Below are positions 25,592-33,542 of a DNA stretch of 53,556 nt, one piece after another (position 1 is the stretch's first letter; the number at the start of each line of letters is the position of its first letter). Where the stretch lies: contig JAJZMD010000244.1 in the NCBI GenBank assembly GCA_021803085.1, positions 1 to 53,556 on the forward strand, in the 5' to 3' direction. The notes beneath the pieces were generated by a model. The model had not been told where the DNA came from. It saw only the letters and a program-made list of their open reading frames with translations, and made no database searches. Origin of the DNA: Actinomycetes bacterium. GTDB taxonomy: Bacteria > Actinomycetota > Acidimicrobiia > Acidimicrobiales > RAAP-2. The translations under genes were made by a program, and so were the position numbers.

Positions 25592-26773
25592 TCAGGTCCT
25601 GGGCACATCCAGCCAGTCCAGGCCCAACTGGTCTACGGAGGGACAGCCCATGAGGACCATCGTCCGGCGCATCTCCGCGCGGAGGATGTCGAGGACTCGC
25701 TCCACCCCCAGCTCGCCCGCGGAGGCCAGCCCGAAGAGGTACGGGCGCCCGATCAGCACGGCGCGGGCACCCAGCGCGAGCGCCGCGACCACGTGCGACC
25801 CCCTGCGGATCCCGCCGTCGATCAGCACCTCCGCGTCGCCGCCGACGGCGGCGACGACGCCGGGGAGCGCCTGGAGGGTCGCCGGCGCACCGTCCAGCTG
25901 ACGCCCGCCGTGGTTCGACACGACGACGGCGTCCGCCCCCGCGCCGACCGCCTGGCGAGCGTCCGCCCCCGAGAGGACGCCCTTCACGACGAGCCGGCCC
26001 TCCCAGCGGCTGCGCAGGTGCGCCACGTCGTCCCAGGAGAACGGCGACGCGACGGAGCTGAGCAGCCCGCTGCCGTGCCCCGCCGGCCCGGCTCCCCTGC
26101 TCGAGAGCCGGATGCCGGTCGACGCGAGCTGCGCCGCCCAGCGCGGGCGCGCCAGGACCTGCACCCCGAGCGGCACCGCGTTGTGCGCATCGACGCGGAG
26201 CGGCGGTGCCACCCCGTGGCGGACGTCGCGCTCGCGGTTGCCGAGCGTCGGCGTGTCGACGGTGACCATGAGGACGTCGACGCCCGCGGCGGCCGCCCGG
26301 TCGCACAGCGAGTCCGCCTCCCGAAGGCCGGCCGCCGAGTACAGCTGGAACCACAGCGGCGCCTTCGACTCGCTTGCGACCGCCTCCACCGGGCTGCCGG
26401 CCACGGTGCTCAGGACCGACACGGTGCCTCTGGACGCCGCCGCTCGGGCCACCCCTGCCGGGCCGTCGGCGTGGAGGAGCCTGACCAGGCCGCACGGTGC
26501 GAGCAACACGGGGAAGTCGATCTCCTTCCCCAGCACCGTGACGCCGAGACGCGGCTCGACGAGCCCTGACGCCATCCTCGGCCGGAACGCCACCGATCCG
26601 AACGCGTCCTCGTTCCGGCGCATCGTCACCTCGTCGTCGGCCGCGCCGTCCACGTAGTCGAACACGACGGCCGGCAGCTTCCTGCGCGCCGTGCGCCGGG
26701 CGTCACGCACGCTGTGCAGGCGCTGGGCCGAACGAGCGTCTGCGCGCGCGAGAAGGTCGTCGAGCACGCTCAC
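25592..26773 (-). CDS. FMN-dependent alpha-hydroxy acid dehydrogenase/oxidase (LldD/MftD-like)
   Basis: A 393-residue flavoenzyme that oxidises 2-hydroxy acids such as lactate or glycolate. The N-terminal VVFDYVDGAADDEVTMRRN, the FMN-phosphate region, and the catalytic stretch VVSNHGGRQLDGAPATL (base His and Arg) are all present, followed by DGGIRRGSHVV. The GTG start overlaps the stop of the upstream SDR gene, so both form an operon. The enzyme could act on lactate, mandelate or, as in MftD, on a peptide-derived cofactor; the sequence alone does not decide. Confidence 0.92.
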   Translation of the reverse strand: MSVLDDLLARADARSAQRLHSVRDARRTARRKLPAVVFDYVDGAADDEVTMRRNEDAFGSVAFRPRMASGLVEPRLGVTVLGKEIDFPVLLAPCGLVRLLHADGPAGVARAAASRGTVSVLSTVAGSPVEAVASESKAPLWFQLYSAAGLREADSLCDRAAAAGVDVLMVTVDTPTLGNRERDVRHGVAPPLRVDAHNAVPLGVQVLARPRWAAQLASTGIRLSSRGAGPAGHGSGLLSSVASPFSWDDVAHLRSRWEGRLVVKGVLSGADARQAVGAGADAVVVSNHGGRQLDGAPATLQALPGVVAAVGGDAEVLIDGGIRRGSHVVAALALGARAVLIGRPYLFGLASAGELGVERVLDILRAEMRRTMVLMGCPSVDQLGLDWLDVPRT

Positions 26774-27537
26774 GTGCCTGCCTCGCGACGGTGGACGGTC
26801 GTCGCCCCGGACTGGTCGCGCGCCAGCACGACGAGCGTGTCGATGTTCACGTGCGGCGGTCTGGTCACGACGAACGCGATGCAGTCGGCGACGTCTTCTG
26901 CGCTGAGGGGTGTCATCCCGCGGTAGACCGACTCGGCGCGTGCCTCGTCGCCGCGGAAGCGGACCGTGCTGAACTCCGTCCTGACCATGCCCGGATCGAT
27001 CTCCGACACCCTGACCGGGCGGCCGAGGAGCTCCTTGCGCAACACGCCGGAGAACGCGCGCTCAGCGAACTTCGCCGCGTTGTAGCCCGCACCGCCGGCG
27101 TAGGGCTCGTAGCCGGCGACGGACCCGACCATGACCACGTGCCCGTTCCCGCTCGCTTCGAGCAACGGGAGGAGCCGCTGCGTCATACGGAGGGTGCCGA
27201 GGACGTTCGTGTCGTACATGGCCTGCCATTCGCCCTCGTCGGCGACCTCGATCCGGTCGAGCCCGAGCGCACCCCCGGCGTTGTTGACGAGGACCCGGCA
27301 CGCGTCGATGCCCGCGCAGAACCGGTCGACCGACGACGCGTCGGTGACGTCCAGCACGGCGTAGCGGGCTCCGATGTCGCCCGCGACCGCACGGAGCCGG
27401 TCCTCGCGGCGCGCGCCGATCACCACGTCGAACCCGAGTGCTGCGAGCCGGCGCGCCGTGGCCTCGCCGATGCCGCTCGACGCCCCCGTCACGACGGCCA
27501 CACCCGCCGCGTCGCGCGTCACTCCGGCCGTCGCCAC
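26770..27537 (-). CDS. Short-chain dehydrogenase/reductase (YdfG-like)
   Basis: A classical NAD(P)-dependent SDR of 255 residues: cofactor motif VVTGASSGIGEATARRL, then VLVNNAGG, catalytic Ser in VGSVAGY and Tyr-x3-Lys in YNAAKFAE. The ending EDVADCIAFVVTRPPHVNID is typical of the NADP serine dehydrogenase group. I place the start at the GTG at 27537 because a TAAGGT box ends seven bases upstream of it; the GTG at 27546 lies inside that box. Translation runs into the hydroxy acid dehydrogenase gene by overlap. Together they may interconvert a hydroxy acid or alcohol. Confidence 0.92.
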   Translation of the reverse strand: MATAGVTRDAAGVAVVTGASSGIGEATARRLAALGFDVVIGARREDRLRAVAGDIGARYAVLDVTDASSVDRFCAGIDACRVLVNNAGGALGLDRIEVADEGEWQAMYDTNVLGTLRMTQRLLPLLEASGNGHVVMVGSVAGYEPYAGGAGYNAAKFAERAFSGVLRKELLGRPVRVSEIDPGMVRTEFSTVRFRGDEARAESVYRGMTPLSAEDVADCIAFVVTRPPHVNIDTLVVLARDQSGATTVHRREAGT

Positions 27538-27544
27538 GTGCGGC

Positions 27545-27550
27545 ACCTTA
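27545..27550 (-). promoter_or_regulatory. -10 box (leaderless) of the SDR operon
   Basis: TAAGGT on the minus strand, seven bases before the GTG at 27537. It decides the start codon choice. Confidence 0.5.
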
Positions 27551-27627
27551 CGCGATGGGAAGGATGCCGACGCACTCCGTCCCGTCGAAGGCGCGCCGGG
27601 CCGCGGGCGCGCACGAGACAGCCGCGC

Positions 27628-28815
27628 TCAGTACCTGCAGGGGTCGTACCAGGGCTGCTCGCCGTCGGCGTTGTAGAGCGCGATCGCAAGCAGGTCCTGG
27701 TCCCTCACGGACGCCTGGGAGGGCGGGACGCCGACGAGTGCCGGCATCCCCGCCAGCCCCGCGGCGATGTTCCACGTCTGCTGAGCGAACTGGAACGCAC
27801 CCATGTACAGGCCTGTCGGTGAGACCGCCTGGTAGTTCCCGCCCGACTCGACCCGAACCACGCAGCTGAGGAACGTGTTCAGCGTGGGCAGCGCACCCGT
27901 CACCGATGTCGGGGAGGCCGGGGGGGCCGACGGGGCTGCGGTCGTCGCCGGGGCTGCGGTCGTCGCCGGGGCTGCGGTCGTCGCCGCGGCTGCGGTCGTC
28001 GCCGCGGTCGACACCGAGCCGGTCGACGCCTTGGAGGCCTTGGAGGCCTTGGAGGCCGCGGAGGCCCGAACGTCCTGCCCGGTAGTCGCCGACGCCGGCG
28101 CCGACGCCGCCGCCGCTTCGCGCGCAGCGATCAGCGCCTGCTGCTGCGCGATCGCAAGCTTGCCGGCCACGCTGGCGCGCTGCTGCGCGAGCTGCCAGTC
28201 GGTCGTGCGGGCCGCCGCCAGCGCCGCGTCCGCGCCGCTCAGGTGCCGCCGGGCCGCTGCCGAGACCTGTTGCTCCACGACGGCTTCTGCGTGCAGCGCT
28301 CGCACGTCGGACTGGAGCCGGACGAGCGACGAGCCGAGGTCCGCGCTCATCACCTGGTCGTAGACGGCGCTTGCATTGTCAGAGGGAGTGTCGGCGAAGA
28401 GCGCGTTCATGCCGTCGACCTGCGTCCCGCCCTCCACGTACGCTTTGACGGCGGCACTGCGCAGCTGCGCGCGGTCTGTGCCGATCCGGTGCTGCAGTGC
28501 GAGGAGCCGCGCCTTCAGTCCCTGCAGGCGTACCTCGTCCGCCGCGACGCCCTTCATGTCCGCGGCACGCTGCTGCTGGAACCCGCCGATCTGGAGCTGC
28601 TCGAGCAGCATCTGGCGCGAGAGCGCCGCCGCCTGCTCTTTCAGGTTCGCCGGGACGTCGGCACCTGCGGGCGCGCCGACAGAGCACAGCGTCGCGACGA
28701 GCAACGCTGCCGCTCCCAGGCTGCACAGAGCGGGCGTCGCGGCTCTCGCCGGCGACACCGAGCCCCGTCGCGCCGACTCCGAACCGGCCGCGAAGCCACG
28801 CCTGAAGACGGTCAC
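27628..28815 (-). CDS. Exported coiled-coil protein with C-terminal Rpf/transglycosylase-like domain
   Basis: A 395-residue exported protein. The signal segment ends near residue 51 (GAPAGADVPA). Residues 55-230 are a long Ala/Gln/Arg-rich coiled coil of the kind found in peptidoglycan hydrolases. A Ser/Ala/Thr linker encoded by tandem DNA repeats follows. The last 80 residues (CVVRVESGGNYQAVSPTGLY, then GAFQFAQQTWN) are like the Rpf/lysozyme fold, with the catalytic Glu in VRVESGG. It probably cleaves or remodels peptidoglycan during growth. A TAGACA box lies nine bases before the GTG. Confidence 0.88.
   Translation of the reverse strand: MTVFRRGFAAGSESARRGSVSPARAATPALCSLGAAALLVATLCSVGAPAGADVPANLKEQAAALSRQMLLEQLQIGGFQQQRAADMKGVAADEVRLQGLKARLLALQHRIGTDRAQLRSAAVKAYVEGGTQVDGMNALFADTPSDNASAVYDQVMSADLGSSLVRLQSDVRALHAEAVVEQQVSAAARRHLSGADAALAAARTTDWQLAQQRASVAGKLAIAQQQALIAAREAAAASAPASATTGQDVRASAASKASKASKASTGSVSTAATTAAAATTAAPATTAAPATTAAPSAPPASPTSVTGALPTLNTFLSCVVRVESGGNYQAVSPTGLYMGAFQFAQQTWNIAAGLAGMPALVGVPPSQASVRDQDLLAIALYNADGEQPWYDPCRY
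27932..28060. repeat. In-frame 18-bp and 9-bp tandem repeats
   Basis: Four 18-bp units (27932, 27950, 27968, 27986) are followed by a 9-bp gccttggag array at about 28028-28055. They encode the Ala/Thr and Ser-Lys-Ala linker of the Rpf-like protein. Frame is preserved, so length variation would only change linker length. Confidence 0.85.
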
Positions 28816-28994
28816 GGGAACCCTTGTCTAGCGAGAGTTCGCGCCTTCGTCAAACGGGAGAACGCAATTCGAAGTGCCCGCATCTTCACGCGATCGCAAT
28901 GCCAACGCGTTCGCCGCCACGGCGAAGGTTCCCGGAACGCCTGTCGACGCTCGCCGCCGCTCCCCGGCGAGCGGCGAGCAGGCAGACTGGTCGC

Positions 28995-29213
28995 GTGCCG
29001 CGTCCCTTGCAACGCCCCCTTGCGATCGACGCGTCGCACTGGCGCCGGGACGGCCAGCCCAAGGTGCGGTACTCGAATCGATCCGACGCTCTTCTCGCCG
29101 CGGACGAGCGATCGAAGGAGTCGGGCACGGAGCTCGGCGTCTACGAGTGCGCGTTCTGCAAGGGATGGCACATGGGCCGGATCGGAGGACGCGCCGGGGA
29201 CTCCGACGCCTGA
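28995..29213 (+). CDS. Small CxxC-type protein of unknown function
   Basis: A 72-residue protein with basic and aromatic N-terminal half (IDASHWRRDGQPKVRYSNRS), a helix (DALLAADERSKE) and a possible zinc knuckle near the end, YECAFCKGWHMGR with Cys52, Cys55 and His59. No family name comes to mind. The GTG at 28995 leaves the compact protein intact; upstream in-frame sequence is unlike coding. It lies between two minus-strand genes. Confidence 0.65.
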   Translation: MPRPLQRPLAIDASHWRRDGQPKVRYSNRSDALLAADERSKESGTELGVYECAFCKGWHMGRIGGRAGDSDA

Positions 29214-29247
29214 TCCGCCGCATACTCGCCGTCTTCGGCCCCGAACC

Positions 29248-31122
29248 TCAGCGGTGCCGCGCCGAGGTCCCGAGGGCCCTTCTTCCGTCGAGCTCGCCGC
29301 CGTCCGTGCCAGTGCCGCCGTCCGTGCCAGTGCCGCCGTCCCCCGCCGAGCCGGCCGCACGGGCGGCACCGCTCGCTTTTCTCTCGACGTACACGTACTT
29401 CCCTCCGCGTAGCCACGACGCGCCGGCCGCGACCAGGCAGGCGGCGATGGCGAAGTCGAGCGCCGCGTGCAGCCCGCTCGTGAACGAGCCGGTGATCAGA
29501 TGGGGGAAGAAGGACCTGTTCGTGAGCGCTTGCGCGCTGGCGGCAGGAAGGCGCGCCAGGACCGAGCTTCCGAGCAGGTGCTGGATGGGGCTGTACCCGA
29601 GGAAGGCGGCGAAGAGGACAGAGACGGGAGGGAGCTTGGAGACCTTCACCGCCGCCGCGGCCGGCACGCCGTGCGCGACCAGCCCGTGCTCCAGCGCGCT
29701 CGGCAGCGACGAGGAGAGGCCCACGATCATGAGGGTGAAGAAGATCCCGATCGAGAGCACCTGCGCGGAGTTCTGGAACGTGGAGTTCATCCCGGATCCC
29801 ACGCCCCTGTGCTGGGGCGGCAGGCTGTTCATCACGCCTGCGCGATTGGGCGCTGCGAAGGCTCCCATGGCCATGCCGTTCAGGAGCAGGAGCAGCGCGA
29901 ACGTCGGGTAGGAGAAGTCGACGGGCAGCGCCTCGAGCAGCACGAAGGTCACCGCGGCGGCGAGCATCCCCCCCGACGCGAACGGCCTCGACCCGAACCG
30001 GTCCGAGAGGATCCCCGAGACCGGGCCGGCGAGGAGGAAGCCGCCGGTGAGCGGCAGCATGTAGATCCCCGCCCAGAGCGGGGTCCGGGTGAAGCTGTAG
30101 CCGTGCAGCGGGAGCCAGATCCCCTGCAGCCAGATGATCAGCATGAACATGAGGCCACCCCGGCCCACCGACGAGAGGAAGGACGACAGGCTGCCGGCGG
30201 TGAAGGCGCGGATGCGGAAGAGCCGCAAGCGGAACATGGGGTCGGCGACCCGCTTCTCGACGAGCGCGAACACGGCGATCAGAAGGACGCCCCCGCCGAG
30301 GCAGGCGTCGACGAACGGGCTCTCCCAACCCATGGGCTGCCCGCCGTAGGGCTGGATCCCGTAGCTGATGCCGACCATGAGCGAGACAAGGCCCAACGAG
30401 AAGGTGACGTTCCCGATCCAGTCCACCCGGGCGTGCTCGCGCCGGGGCACCTCGCGCAGCCTCGTGTACGCCCAGACCGTGCAGAAGAGGCCCACGGGCA
30501 CCGACACGTAGAAGATGAGGTGCCAGTCGATCGGTCCGAGCACGCCGCCGAGGACGAGACCGATGAAGGTCCCTGCGATGCCGGTGATCTGGTTGATGCC
30601 GAGCGCCATCCCGCGCTGTCCCGCCGGGAACGCGTCCGTGAGGATCGCCGAGGAGTTCGCGATGAGGAACGCCGCGCCGACTCCCTGGAAGAGCCGCATG
30701 ACGACCAGCCAGATCGCCCCAGACGTGCCGTGCATCCAGGTCACGCCGAGGACGAGCGAGAAGAACGTGTACACCGCGAAGCCCAGGTTGTACATCCGCA
30801 CGCGGCCGTACATGTCGCCCAGGCGGCCGAGGCTGACGACGAGGACGCTCGTCACGACCATGAAGCCGAGGATCATCCACAAGAGGTAGAAGCTGTTCCC
30901 CGCTTTCAGCGGATCGATCCCGATCCCCCGGAAGACGTCGGGGAGCGCGATCAGCATGATCGACGTGTCGATCGTGGCCATCATCATGCCGAGCGTCGTG
31001 TTCGTGAGGACGACCCACTTGTAGCGGTCCTCCCTGTGGGCGCCGGGCGGCGGGACGGGAGCCCGTCCGACGAGCTCGCTGCCCTCTCCGGGACGCGACG
31101 GGGCCGTTCGCCGAAGGGACAT
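29248..31122 (-). CDS. MFS exporter of the DHA2 (14-TM) drug:proton antiporter family
   Basis: A 624-residue transporter with 14 predicted membrane helices. It opens with WVVLTNTTLGMMMATIDTSI (motif D1-like), the loop 2-3 motif GRLGDMYGRVRMY (motif A) and GVGAAFLIANSSAIL (motif C-like). EmrB/QacA-type proteins export drugs or metabolites. The C-terminal 60 residues are a low-complexity tail with a Gly-Thr-Asp repeat. ATG 31122 is preceded by TAAGGT at seven bases; this promoter is back to back with the one for 31218. Confidence 0.93.
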   Translation of the reverse strand: MSLRRTAPSRPGEGSELVGRAPVPPPGAHREDRYKWVVLTNTTLGMMMATIDTSIMLIALPDVFRGIGIDPLKAGNSFYLLWMILGFMVVTSVLVVSLGRLGDMYGRVRMYNLGFAVYTFFSLVLGVTWMHGTSGAIWLVVMRLFQGVGAAFLIANSSAILTDAFPAGQRGMALGINQITGIAGTFIGLVLGGVLGPIDWHLIFYVSVPVGLFCTVWAYTRLREVPRREHARVDWIGNVTFSLGLVSLMVGISYGIQPYGGQPMGWESPFVDACLGGGVLLIAVFALVEKRVADPMFRLRLFRIRAFTAGSLSSFLSSVGRGGLMFMLIIWLQGIWLPLHGYSFTRTPLWAGIYMLPLTGGFLLAGPVSGILSDRFGSRPFASGGMLAAAVTFVLLEALPVDFSYPTFALLLLLNGMAMGAFAAPNRAGVMNSLPPQHRGVGSGMNSTFQNSAQVLSIGIFFTLMIVGLSSSLPSALEHGLVAHGVPAAAAVKVSKLPPVSVLFAAFLGYSPIQHLLGSSVLARLPAASAQALTNRSFFPHLITGSFTSGLHAALDFAIAACLVAAGASWLRGGKYVYVERKASGAARAAGSAGDGGTGTDGGTGTDGGELDGRRALGTSARHR

Positions 31123-31129
31123 GCAGCCA

Positions 31130-31135
31130 ACCTTA
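31130..31135 (-). promoter_or_regulatory. -10 box (leaderless) of the MFS gene
   Basis: TAAGGT on the minus strand, seven bases before the ATG at 31122. Confidence 0.5.
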
Positions 31136-31204
31136 ACGGGTGTGCTCGGATTCCGGCACCGCCCGGGACGTCGCGGCGGGGCAGCGTCCGAGGAGGACCG
31201 GCGA

Positions 31205-31210
31205 TAGCCT
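31205..31210 (+). promoter_or_regulatory. -10 box (leaderless) of the YbjQ-domain operon
   Basis: TAGCCT, seven bases before the GTG at 31218. It appears to drive the whole five-frame operon to 34408. Confidence 0.5.
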
Positions 31211-31217
31211 GCTCGGT

Positions 31218-31625
31218 GTGACGACAGACGCAGGGGGCTCTGGGGACCTCGACCTCGACCTCCTCGCATCCTCCCTGCACGCTGACGACAGCGACGTGCG
31301 CGTCCTGCTCCGAGCGCTGGTCACGAGGCTCTCCGACGCGCTGGGCGCACGGCTGGCGGTCGAGCGCGCCGGACGGTTCCGCAAGGGCGAGGAGATCCGC
31401 CAGCTCTCCATCCGCCTCGGGGACGACCAGTTCGACGCGCTGGTCGATCGAGGCAGCCTGGAATGCACCGTCAGCAGGAGCAGCGGGGGGATCCGCATCC
31501 GATCGAGCCGCGTGAGCGTCGACGAGTGGCTTCGTCGGCTCCTGGGTGCCCTCAGCGCGGAAGCCCAGACGACCGAGGCCACGAGGCTCGCCCTCGAGTC
31601 GCTTGTGATAGGAAACGGCCCATGA
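31218..31625 (+). CDS. Unknown protein, first gene of the YbjQ-domain operon
   Basis: A 135-residue cytoplasmic protein with a leucine-rich helical first half (DLDLDLLASSLHADDSDVRV, then LLRALVTRLSDALG) and a short beta segment (RQLSIRLGDDQFDALVDRGS). The end is again helical. No family is recognised, and no metal-binding motif or membrane helix is seen. The GTG start is supported by TAGCCT; the stop overlaps the next start (ATGA). It may be a partner or regulator of the YbjQ-type proteins encoded after it. Confidence 0.75.
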   Translation: MTTDAGGSGDLDLDLLASSLHADDSDVRVLLRALVTRLSDALGARLAVERAGRFRKGEEIRQLSIRLGDDQFDALVDRGSLECTVSRSSGGIRIRSSRVSVDEWLRRLLGALSAEAQTTEATRLALESLVIGNGP

Positions 31626-32524
31626 CCGAGCGACCGGGCGAGGCCGGAGCGGCCCTCTCGCAGCCCGACGGGGTGGACGGCGCGCCACTCTCGCAGCCCG
31701 ACGGGGTGGACGGCGCGCCCCTCCCCGACGGCCTCCCCCGGGACGCCAGCCGACGACTCGCCGCGCTGGAGGACCGCCCCGGGCACAAGGGGATGTTCAC
31801 CTCGGACCTCTCCGTCAACGAGTTCCTCCTCATCAAGGAGGTGGGCTTCCATCCCCTCGGCTTCGTCATGGGAAGCTCGATCTACCACCTCGGCATCCAG
31901 ACGAGGAAGTGGTCCCAGAGCCAGGAGCTGTCCAAGCTCACCGAGGCGATGTACCAGGCGCGTGAGCTCGCGATGGACCGGATGGACGCCGAGGCCACCG
32001 AGCTCGGGGCAGACGGCGTCGTGGGCGTCCGTCTCGACGTCAACTACTACGAGTGGGGCTCGGACACCGCGGAGTTCATCGCGGTGGGCACCGCGGTCAA
32101 GTCGGAGGACGGCCGCTCCTACCGGAACCGGCACGGCAAGCCCTTCACGTCCGATCTGTCGGGGCAGGACTTCTGGATCCTGATGCAGACGGGCCACGTC
32201 CCGCTCGGGCTCGTGATGGGGACGTGCGTGTACCACATCGCCCACCGCGGGATCGGCCAGACGCTGCGCAGCACCGGACGGAACGTCGAGCTGCCGAACT
32301 TCACCCAGGCGCTCTACGAGGCCCGCGAGCTCGCGATGACCCGCATGCAGGACGAGGCGAACGAGCTCGGCGCCACCGGGATCGTCGGGGTGCGCCTCGA
32401 GGAGAAGAGCCACATGTGGGGCGACCACACGATCGAGTTCCTCTCCCTCGGGACCGCGGTGGCGCGCCAGGAGGGAGACCACACGATCCCCCAGCCGAAG
32501 ACGATCATCTCGCTCGACGGCTGA
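31622..32524 (+). CDS. Tandem YbjQ/DUF74-like protein A
   Basis: A 300-residue protein of two repeats similar to the YbjQ family (putative heavy-metal-binding; in single-domain members the fold forms a pentameric ring). Domain 1 spans about 57-160 and domain 2 about 170-275. Each begins FTSDLS, has a PLGFVMG- or PLGLVMG-type loop, then a helix and strand (ARELAMDRMDAEATELGADG, VVGVRLD) and closes with VGTAV or LGTAV. The first 50 residues carry a duplicated 11-residue linker. The ATG overlaps the upstream stop (ATGA). Family role in cells is not established; metal binding is only a name. Confidence 0.85.
   Translation: MTERPGEAGAALSQPDGVDGAPLSQPDGVDGAPLPDGLPRDASRRLAALEDRPGHKGMFTSDLSVNEFLLIKEVGFHPLGFVMGSSIYHLGIQTRKWSQSQELSKLTEAMYQARELAMDRMDAEATELGADGVVGVRLDVNYYEWGSDTAEFIAVGTAVKSEDGRSYRNRHGKPFTSDLSGQDFWILMQTGHVPLGLVMGTCVYHIAHRGIGQTLRSTGRNVELPNFTQALYEARELAMTRMQDEANELGATGIVGVRLEEKSHMWGDHTIEFLSLGTAVARQEGDHTIPQPKTIISLDG
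31655..31720. repeat. 33-bp tandem duplication
   Basis: Two adjacent 33-bp units (31655-31687 and 31688-31720) differ only in the last base. They duplicate 11 residues in the N-terminal linker of the YbjQ-like protein. Confidence 0.9.
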
Positions 32525-33468
32525 TGGCCGCGGCAGCCGGCGACGGGCTTCCCGAAGCGGCGACGCGTCGCCTCGCCGGGGGCGCGTGGTCGTCGGGGCT
32601 CTCCGTCTCGGATTTCGCGTCGTGCCTCGACATGGGGATGGAGCCCGTGGGCTACGTCCAGGGCTACGCGGTCCTGCAGTGGAGCTGGTTCATGGCCACA
32701 GGCGGGTTCGGCATGGGCATGGGCGGGCGGTTGGGCGTGGCCGGCGGATGGGGGGTCACGCCGCAGCGCGGCGGGCAGTACGTCGAGCAGTGGCAGTGCC
32801 CGCACGGCTTCGTGAGCGCCGAGCACCGCATGTACGGCGCCAACTACGAGCTCACATGGCTGGAGGACAGCTGGGCGTCAGGGTGGGGGCTCGCGACCGG
32901 CCGGATGGTCGACGAGGCCAAGGAGCTCGGGGCGACGGGAGTCGTCGGCGTCGTCGACGCCATGCGCCCGCTCGTGGGCGGGACCACCGTCGAGTTCCGC
33001 GCGAGCGGCACCGCGGTGGTGGTCCCCGGTGCGCCCCGCCCCGCGACCCCCTTCAGCACGTACCTCTCGGGGCAACGCCTCGCCAAGCTCATCGAGGCCG
33101 GGTTCGCACCGATCGCCGTCGTCGCCACGCTGAGCGCCGTCCGCATGCTGGGCTACTGCGTCACCCACTACCAGCTCGCGGGCAGCACCGCCGGCACCTG
33201 GTACGGCTCGGGCGCCGGCGGGGTGTCGGGGGTCGGCCCGGTGGACCAGGTCAACCGGGCCCAAGCCGCGGCCCGGCGCCTCGCCCGTGAGCGCGTCCGG
33301 GCCCAGCTGGGCGCAGACGTCCTGCACGGAGCGGCGTTGGAGACCTCGGAACGTGAGATCGGAGAAGGCGACCTGTCGATCCAGTGCACGCTGAAGGGGA
33401 CCCGGGTCCGCCGGTTCAAGGATTTCGACCCCCTGCCCGACGCGACCCCGGTCGTCCGGCTGGCATGA
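32524..33468 (+). CDS. Tandem YbjQ/DUF74-like protein B, divergent
   Basis: A 314-residue paralogue of the preceding protein. Domain 1 (about 22-165) keeps the frame LSVSDFASCLDMGMEPVGYV and MVDEAKELGATGVVGVVDAM, but carries a Trp/Gly/Met-rich insertion (MATGGFGMGMGGRLGVAGGW). Domain 2 (about 175-310) keeps FSTYLSGQRLAKLIEAGFAP and a charged helix with ARRLARERVRAQLGADV. The start ATG shares its A with the previous stop (TGATG). The insertion makes it likely that this subunit differs in surface or partner binding from the other two. Confidence 0.8.
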   Translation: MAAAAGDGLPEAATRRLAGGAWSSGLSVSDFASCLDMGMEPVGYVQGYAVLQWSWFMATGGFGMGMGGRLGVAGGWGVTPQRGGQYVEQWQCPHGFVSAEHRMYGANYELTWLEDSWASGWGLATGRMVDEAKELGATGVVGVVDAMRPLVGGTTVEFRASGTAVVVPGAPRPATPFSTYLSGQRLAKLIEAGFAPIAVVATLSAVRMLGYCVTHYQLAGSTAGTWYGSGAGGVSGVGPVDQVNRAQAAARRLARERVRAQLGADVLHGAALETSEREIGEGDLSIQCTLKGTRVRRFKDFDPLPDATPVVRLA

Positions 33469-33542
33469 CGGGTCCGGCTGGCGTGAACGGCGAGACCGGC
33501 CCGACCGGCGTGTCCGGCGAAGCCCGGAAGTCGCGGTCATGA
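33465..33542 (+). CDS. Collagen-like micro-ORF, 25 residues
   Basis: An unbroken frame of 25 codons between the second and third YbjQ-type genes. Its ATG overlaps the stop of the gene before (ATGA, 33465-33468), and its TGA overlaps the ATG of the gene after (ATGA, 33539-33542). The product has six Gly-X-Y triplets in a row: GPA, GVN, GET, GPT, GVS, GEA, then a basic RKSRS end. Six triplets are too few for a stable triple helix without help. It could be a translation-coupling device, a peptide partner or chance. Too short for any family search by eye. Confidence 0.5.
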   Translation: MTGPAGVNGETGPTGVSGEARKSRS

